This document shows, piece by piece, positions 57,597-64,000 of a stretch of 64,000 bases of DNA (the first letter of the stretch is position 1; the number at the start of each line of letters is the position of its first letter). The notes under the pieces were generated by a model that saw only the letters and a program-made list of their open reading frames with translations, searched no databases and had not been told where the DNA came from. Source of the stretch: Neopestalotiopsis rosae (taxonomy: Eukaryota > Ascomycota > Sordariomycetes > Amphisphaeriales > Sporocadaceae); the NCBI GenBank assembly GCA_023078685.1, contig JALGAS010000001.1:434001-498000 (forward strand), in the 5' to 3' direction. A program made the position numbers and the translations under genes.

Positions 57597-58847
57597 TTAA
57601 GCAGCAATGAGCGGCTCCTCCTCATCAGCCTTGATGGGCTCCTTGTGCTCGAGGACGGGCTCCTCGTGCTTGATGAAATCGCCCTGAGGAGCAGCGGGGA
57701 AATCGGTCTCCTGGGGTGCTGGCTTGACAGGAGTAGCCTCGGGGGAAGCAGTCTTGCCGCGGATCATCTCCTGAGCCTTGGTAGTGTAGTCGCCAACATA
57801 CTGCTTGGTGATCTCGGTGGCCTGGGCAGTGTGCTTGCTGGCCACGCTGCGCAGCTGCTCGGTCTGGGAGTTAACCACATCTCCAGCCTGTCTCAGGTGG
57901 TGGTCGATCAACTCCTGGTTGGAGGTGTAGATCAACGGGGCAAAGAAGGTGATGGTGGCTGCGATAAGAGCGAGACCCCAGTAGGGAACAATCTTGACCA
58001 GGTAGTACGAGAGGAAAGCAGAGAATGCAACCTGAAGAGAAAGTTAGTAAAGAAAACAAACTCATTACTTGGCGCCCACGTGCGCAAATGGGAAGAAAGC
58101 AAGGTTCACACATACAGCAATGGATGCCCAGATGTTCTCGGCAAAGAAAACGCGCTGGGACTCAATGACAAAGAAGTTGACGAGCTCGTGGACATCGCCA
58201 ATCAGAGCATCGAGGGTCTCGCGAGGAATGGTGTAGTACTTGCGAGGTCGCAGCTGGCTAGCCAGACCGTTGCTAAGGATAGTCTTGCCGGCAACCTCGG
58301 CGAGGATGGTGACACCCAGGGCCATCCAGGTGAGCTTGAAGGCATATCGGACAACATCGAGGTATCTAACCGCAAAGATGAACGAGACGACAGCGGCATA
58401 AGCGATACCCGAGGCACGGGGGTTGTTCCACGAGAGCAGCTCGGAAAAGAAGCTGTGGTAGTGAGTCAAGGGCTGTCCAGTGGCAGCAGGTTGCGAGGGA
58501 GTCTGGCGGGCGGCTGCGAGGTTGGAAAACTCGGAACCCGTCTTTGCGGACTGGTCGCGGACATTCTGGGCAACGGGGCCTGGTAAGGACGGTGCAAGTC
58601 AGCGCCAGGCACAAGCAAGATAGAGAGATAGAGAAAGAATAAATTTCAGGAGCACCAGATGGTGGGGGGAACAGTGAACTTACCATTGGCGAGCTGATCG
58701 TAGGCAGCTTGGGCGTCTAGAGGTGCGATTGCTGGTCAGTATCACGAGAAAAGTCGTCGGAAGAATCGGGGAGAAGTTCTGAAACAACATACTGCCTTTG
58801 AGGGAGTCCATGGAGCCGCCGTTGGCAGCAGGAGCAGTGTCAGCCAT
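57597..58847 (-). CDS. Reticulon-like ER-shaping protein
   Basis: Exons 58847-58793 (55 nt), 58716-58684 (33 nt), 58579-58116 and 58031-57597 give 328 residues. Reticulons insert hydrophobic hairpins into the ER membrane and stabilise tubules. The N-terminus is Ala/Gln-rich and cytosolic. The reticulon homology domain begins near SFFSELLSWNNPRASGIAYA. The first hairpin spans GIAYAAVVSFIFAVRYLDVV to WMALGVTILAEVAG. A hydrophilic loop holds RPRKYYTIPRETLDALIGDV, and the second hairpin is AFLSYYLVKIVPYWGLALI to ITFFAPLIYTSNQELI. The C-terminal tail is charged and ends in an acidic segment (DEEEPLIAA). Introns are 58032-58115, 58580-58683 and 58717-58792. Exon 2 is small and encodes NAQAAYDQLAN. 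The start ATG gives MADTAPAANGG, typical of fungal reticulons. Confidence 0.92.
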
Positions 58848-61800
58848 TTTGACAAGAGTGAGAAGTGGGTTGTGAGATGATGCTGATAGTGACGACGAAA
58901 GCGCGAGCTGTTTGTGTGTTTGTTTGTTTGGAAGCGGCGCGTGCAGAAGAATGCTCGAGGGCAACGACGGGGTTTTGGAATATTTGGGAGGGAGTTTTTT
59001 CTTGTTTTGAGTTGAGGAGTGGGAAAAGCAGAAGGAGAAGTTGGTCTGCCTGCGGTGCGGTGCGTTGCTTTGTCGGCAGCAGTAGCAGCAAGCAGCTTTT
59101 TGGCGGACCACCAAGCAAGCAAGAAAGATAGGTGACCTAATACCTAGGTTGGTGGTGGTCAAACTGGTGGATAGATAGCTGCTAGCCAGTAGCACAGGCT
59201 TGCTAGGTTAAGACGGGATTCTCGTTCCAGGCTTGGCTGGGCTACTGCGACAACTGGGCCTGGCGCTGGCTTGGTTTGGAGCTTGGGCTCTGGAGATTTT
59301 GAGTGGAAAGGAGAATGACGCTGTGCCCTGTCACCAAGGCGAAACAGGCATAGCTCCTCGTTCGGGTCGGAACCTTGTGACGACACCGCCAGGGTAAAAT
59401 AAAATAAAAATAAAAATATTCATAAACAGCTGAACCTGGGAGCTGGACATTGAAGTGAGAAACAGAAGATGGAAGCCATGAAGAATCAAAAACTTGCTTG
59501 TAATTATTACATGGTAGTCTTTTCGCTTGTCATTCGTCTTCTCATACGCGTACTTGAATGTCTTTTGCCCTGCCATTACTGCACATGTGTCACTGCACGT
59601 GCGCATCTTCACCATGTATCGTTGAAGCTATTCATTGACGCTCACGGCAGCTAGCTGGGTACATACATAGCTACATGCCCCGTCACATAACTTACAACTC
59701 CCATATGTGTACTGTTACGAACGACATGCATGAATGCCATTCACTTGCGAAAAAATGTCTGCAATATATGTCTGGCAGTCTTTGATTCTCGTTCTTATTC
59801 TTCAGCTACTACACATGGATTTGCTTTTGTGTCCCACCTTTGCAGAACAGGCAATCAGGCAGGCAGGCAGAGCTGGGTCAGCTACTGTAATAGATTCACT
59901 TATTGTTGATGCTGCAGAGGCGCAGGATTGCATCATTGTTTAGCATGTAACAAGTACGAAGTACATAGGTTACATACTTGGACAGCTTCCAGCCGTGTCT
60001 TCAATATGTAACGGTTCAAGCTCATACTCATCATTGATCTATTTGGTTTGTATCTACATTTGCATTTTTGCTCATCATCGCATTTTTGTCGCTTTGCCGT
60101 AACAAATGGTCGCCTCCCTTCTTGCCAAGTGTTAACTTTCACATTTGACAACGATACCCTTGAGAGTCCTGGTAATCGTGTCTTCTTTTCTTCTCCAGGT
60201 AAACAGCTTGGGAAGCCTAAAGCTCTACCGGACTTTAGTAGCTCTCCGGAGGTCCAGGCAACTCAAAACAGTCAGTAAAATGGTGTCCTATGTAGCATGG
60301 TAACCGAGGCGGTATCTTTTCAAGGTTCATCTTCTAGGGTGCGCACCAACCTTGTCCCTCCATGCATTCGTTTTACACACCGGAGAAGAAGAGAGTTTGT
60401 GTTCCTGCTTAGCAGTAGCAGCGACATCTGTAGCTTTTCAACAAGAGTCGTTACCCCTGGCAGACCATTCTCGTGTGTATTGTTTATTTGTTTCCTCGTT
60501 CATCATCTTCTCAATATTACTACTTGCATCGGGGTTCGTATAGTATCATCACTTTTTCCCCCTCTGGAAGGCTCTAGCATCTTACATCGTAGGTTCTGTG
60601 TGGATCCTGGAACGTGCCTAATCAATCGGCCCCAGATGCAAAGGATCCAAACGTCTCCATCCGTCAGACACTCGAGTTTCAGCCGACCAGGTTGGGAGTG
60701 TTTGCGCCGTAGTGTAGAGCCCAGCCAAGCCAGCCCTGACAGTTTGCAGTACAGTTCTATATCGTGGCCCGTAGTGTAGTGTATGCGATCACTGGGCAAT
60801 CGACGTATCCATTGCAAAAAATGTGGGTAGAAGGCAGTGGGCACGCGATCCCGATCAATGATCAAGTCGAGGCAGTCATCCACTGCCAGAAAGCAAGATG
60901 CAGGGAGGGCACTTGAAGTCCAGTGCACAAGGAAACAATATCCACCCCCACTTTGAGCCCCATAGTACTGTACTTGACATTCTCCGTTATCATGTTGGTT
61001 TGCGACTTGAACTCGTCCCATTTAACTGTCACTTGGGAATAAGCATGAGCTTGACACTGAGATTTATGTCTATTGTAGTATATCTCGTGGTATCGTCAGG
61101 CGCTCACATGTCCTTTTAGCTTGTATGGAAAGAAATAGTTGAAAAAAAAAAAAAGATAACATGTTCAGTCAGGTATGGTATGCCTGGCTGTCTTGTTCGT
61201 TTTTCCCTATGATCTACCCGTGGGTTCCGGGGTCCTGTTTTACCCAACCACAGCTCTGCAGTCTTAGTGTAAAGAGCACTAACCTAGGCCCCCTCGGACC
61301 CAAAAATCGTCTCATGTCGTCACACTCATGCATGTGATTCTCCGCCTGGGAAATCTTTTGGGCGGGAAAATGCAAAAGCAGTAGGCTGGCAAAAGCTGGA
61401 TATGAGATGAGCACACGACCAACCTCATTCAATATAGTGAGTGTCCCCTCATTGGCTTGAATTCGCATCTGTACAATGCGATTTTACTTGTCCATCTCGC
61501 TGCCTGCCATGGAGGAAATGTTCCCTACATTCCTAGTAACAGTACATACTATATAGCTACTTGCACCGTCGGGGAGGCAGTTCAGTCTACTACACTAACA
61601 AGAAAAGCCCGTAGACTTGACGGGCCCTGCCGGGTCTGATCGAGCCATCCGCTAGGCGTCTAGATCCAAGCAAACGTCCGCATGACGCAACCCTTTCGCT
61701 GGGCCAAATCAACCTATTGCATTACTTAGCAGAGGTAGTGTACAGACCACAGTGTTATGTGGGTTCGCAGCTATCCAAAATGCCTCCCGGCCAATACTAT

Positions 61801-62083
61801 ATGCACAGAAACCAAAATATTGAGTTCAACGAATGAGTATAGGTATTCTATAGTCCAGCGAAAGGAAACACACAAAGAACAGAAGAGCCTAGGCATCATT
61901 ATCATAAAGTTGCATTGAGACCCAAGAAAATAATATACCGTGACTCATAAGGAAAGTTGCTAGACAGCAGGTCCTCAAGTCCTAGACCATTGTGTTTTCT
62001 CATCCATGCCAACCACGCCTGAACAAGGGAGGGGAAACAAAAAAAGAATTATAGAAACAAATTTACCCTACTAGTTAGTGTAT
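58848..62083. other. 3.2-kb gene-free interval between reticulon and TOP2
   Basis: It contains the reticulon promoter and leader (right of 58848) and the 3' side of TOP2. An A/T-rich tract lies at about 59396-59420 and an A-run at about 61141-61153. Open frames of up to 172 codons (for example near 60503-61021) have no domain character. Confidence 0.45.
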
Positions 62084-64000
62084 TTACTCAGAGTCGTCCA
62101 TAGCAAAGGCATCACTTTCATCGTCCTGACCGCCATTGTCCTCTTCGTCTACATCCATCTGATCATCGTCATCTTCCTCGCTGTCATCGTCGTCAACAAC
62201 GTAGACAGGCTTCTTCTTGGCAGCCGCAGCGCGGCCCGGTCTACCACGACCCGCCGCACGGGGTGGCATCGACTCGTCCATGTCCACGTCCTCTTCCTCC
62301 TCATCATCATCCATGTCGAATGCATTCTTCTTGGCCTTTGACTTTTCCGCCGTCTTTTTGGCGTAGAGCTTGGCCGCTGGAGAAAGCTGAATCGGCTTGG
62401 AAACAGCAGCAGCCTTCTTCTTGGGCGCCGGAGCCTCGTCCTTGTCCTTGTTCTTGGCACCAGCGGGACGGCCGCGAGCTTTCTTGACGACCGGCTTGGG
62501 CTCATCGGCCGGTGATGCGGATTTCTTTGCCTTTGCTGCGCTAGCCTTGACCGCAGGTTTGCCGGGCAAAGCCATGTCATCGTCGCTGAGGAAGGAGTCA
62601 ACCTCGTTGCGAGTAAACGGTGACTTGTGAGGGCTCGGCTTAGCGAGCATCTCGTAGTTGGTATCGTCATGGGAATCCAAGTCGAGGTGCTTATTGTTGA
62701 GCTTGGACTTGACCTTGAGAGTTGATGTACCTTCGTGGCTATGATCGGGACGCGACATGGCAAACAGACTAACGCGGCCAGTCTTGTTGTCACCCGAGTC
62801 ACCCGTCGTCCCTGGTATTCCCTTGACGAGAGCTCCGACGTCGCCGAGCATGTTGTCGTCGTCGTCGGAGCTCTTGAAATCATCATCGTCATCAATGATC
62901 CAAGTCTTTGCCTTGGCAGCTGCAGCACGCTTGCCACGAGCAGCAGGTGCCGGCACCACCTCTTCTTCCTCTTCTGCCTCTTCTTCCTGCTCCGCCTCCT
63001 CCATCTCTTCGTCGGACAAGTCTACCACTGGCTTGGCCGCTGCGGCAGCGCGCTTGCCACGAGCAGGTTTGGGGGCGACAACCTCATCGTCAGAGTCTTC
63101 TGCCACAGGCTTTGCGGCCGCAGCCTTCTTGGCGGGCTTGCTCTTGGCCTTACTCTCTAGAATATCAAAGTCATCATCAGATCCGGCAGCCACAGGTTCG
63201 GGAGCTGCAGCCTTCTTGGCAGGCTTGCTTTTGAGTGCTGCGAAGTCGTCGTCGGAGAATCCGTCAGATTCCTCATCAGCGCCGTCTAGATTCTTCTTCG
63301 CGTTGAACCTCTTCTCAAAAGCCGTGTGAGTCTTTTGTGGTATAACCTTGGGAACAGTCACCTTTGCTTTTGCGGCTGCCTTGGACTTAGCCACGGGAGC
63401 GTAGTCATCATCCTCAGTCTTCGCCTTGCGGCCACGGCCACCACCAGCGCCAATCTTCTTGGATGCACGACGACCCATGCGGCGGATGCCCGTTGCGATT
63501 TCGGCATCGAGTTTGAGTTGGTTCTCCCATTCCAACTCGAACTCCTCAAGATCGGTACACCACAGGTCCTTCTCGCTCTTTGCTTCAAGCTCGTCGTACT
63601 CGCCCTGCTTCTTGGCAAGCTGATCCTTGAGCCTGTCCAAGCGTTCCTGAGTGAACGACCAGATTGGCATCTAGCTGTTGTTAGTTTGGGGATTCGGCCG
63701 GCTACGGATGATCGGAGATAACTTACAGAGAGAAGGTAGTCGAAATCACGAGCGTCACCGTCAGTCTCAGTCTCAACCTCATCTGCGCCTTCGGCCTCGA
63801 TCTCATCCTCGTCGTCCTTGGCCTTCTTTGTCTCAGATCCCTTGGGGAAGGGATCATATTTGCGGTCACGCAGCTCGTCAACAACCACTTGCTTCTTCTT
63901 GCGGTTGACCACTAGCTTGTTGTCCATGATCTCCTTGATGAAGCGAGCCTGGTTAGACAGCTTTCGGTGTTCCGACTCCAGCACGCTGAGCCAATGAGCC
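62084..64000 (-). CDS. TOP2: DNA topoisomerase II, C-terminal part (runs off window edge)
   Basis: Two exons are visible: 64000-63727 (incomplete at the window edge) and 63670-62084. The N-terminal ATPase and the active-site tyrosine region lie outside the window. The first visible residues include EHRKLSNQARFIKEIMDNKL and KKKQVVVDELRDRKYDPFPK, typical of the end of the eukaryotic topoisomerase II breakage-reunion core. The intron (63671-63726) is phase 0 and separates YLLS from MPIWSFTQERLDRLKDQLAK. The remaining 500 residues are the divergent C-terminal domain, with alternating Lys/Ala-rich (PAKKAAA, ARGKRAAAA) and Asp/Glu/Ser-rich blocks, expected to carry nuclear-localisation and phosphorylation sites. 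Topoisomerase II passes one duplex through another to resolve supercoils and catenanes. Confidence 0.95.

Noticed and set aside
57555..58586. 343-codon plus-strand open frame across the reticulon gene
   Set aside because: It is antisense to conserved reticulon exons and crosses a real intron; Leu/Gly/Ser-rich shadow composition.
60503..61021. 172-codon minus-strand frame upstream of the reticulon
   Set aside because: No conserved motif; looks like a chance frame.
1..64000. Secondary-metabolite cluster, transposon or CRISPR-like array
   Set aside because: No synthase, transposase, terminal repeats or spaced direct repeats were seen.

Overview
This window is nuclear DNA of a filamentous ascomycete. 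The genes are intron-rich, and most introns are 54-130 nt with GT..AG ends and CTRAC/CTGAC-like branch sites. They are separated by 0.3-3.7 kb of non-coding sequence, on both strands, with no operons. The protein set (CTF1/FarA-type zinc-cluster factor, Pcs1-type monopolin, plant-like pathogen-related protein, MCD4, TOP2) fits Pezizomycotina, most likely Sordariomycetes and perhaps Hypocreales. The order-level placement is an inference.

Layout, left to right: an intracellular LysM protein (-); the mitochondrial AAA extractase MSP1 (-), divergent from a CSM1/Pcs1 kinetochore protein (+); the GPI ethanolamine-phosphate transferase MCD4 (+); a CTF1/FarA-like Zn2Cys6 regulator (+) whose zinc cluster is cut by introns into very small exons; the ubiquitin receptor and retropepsin DDI1 (+) with a start codon split by an intron, convergent with the rRNA methyltransferase RRP8 (-); a second Zn2Cys6 regulator (+), convergent with proteasome subunit alpha-5 (-), which contains a 13-nt exon; gamma-tubulin complex protein GCP2 (+), divergent from alpha-5; a small unrecognised two-exon gene (+), convergent with cystathionine beta-lyase (-); a pathogen-related NTF2-like protein (+); a Q-rich SSXT-like protein (+); a TBC Rab-GAP with coiled coil (+); a reticulon (-); and the C-terminal part of DNA topoisomerase II (-), which runs off the right edge.

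Sixteen protein-coding genes are called. Exon structures were built by hand from splice signals, reading frame and family conservation; in every complete spliced model the summed exon length is a multiple of three. The genes are mostly unlinked housekeeping functions (ER/GPI anchor, ER shape, mitochondrial quality control, proteasome, spindle and chromosome segregation, ribosome maturation, sulfur amino acids) plus regulators. No biosynthetic cluster, transposon, tRNA, rRNA, CRISPR array or prophage was seen. I find no convincing new multi-gene system. The items most worth a second look are the exon architecture of the first zinc-cluster gene and of alpha-5, the split DDI1 start, two frame-preserving introns, the small 82-residue gene beside a 3.6-kb gene-free stretch, and the long gene-free leaders.
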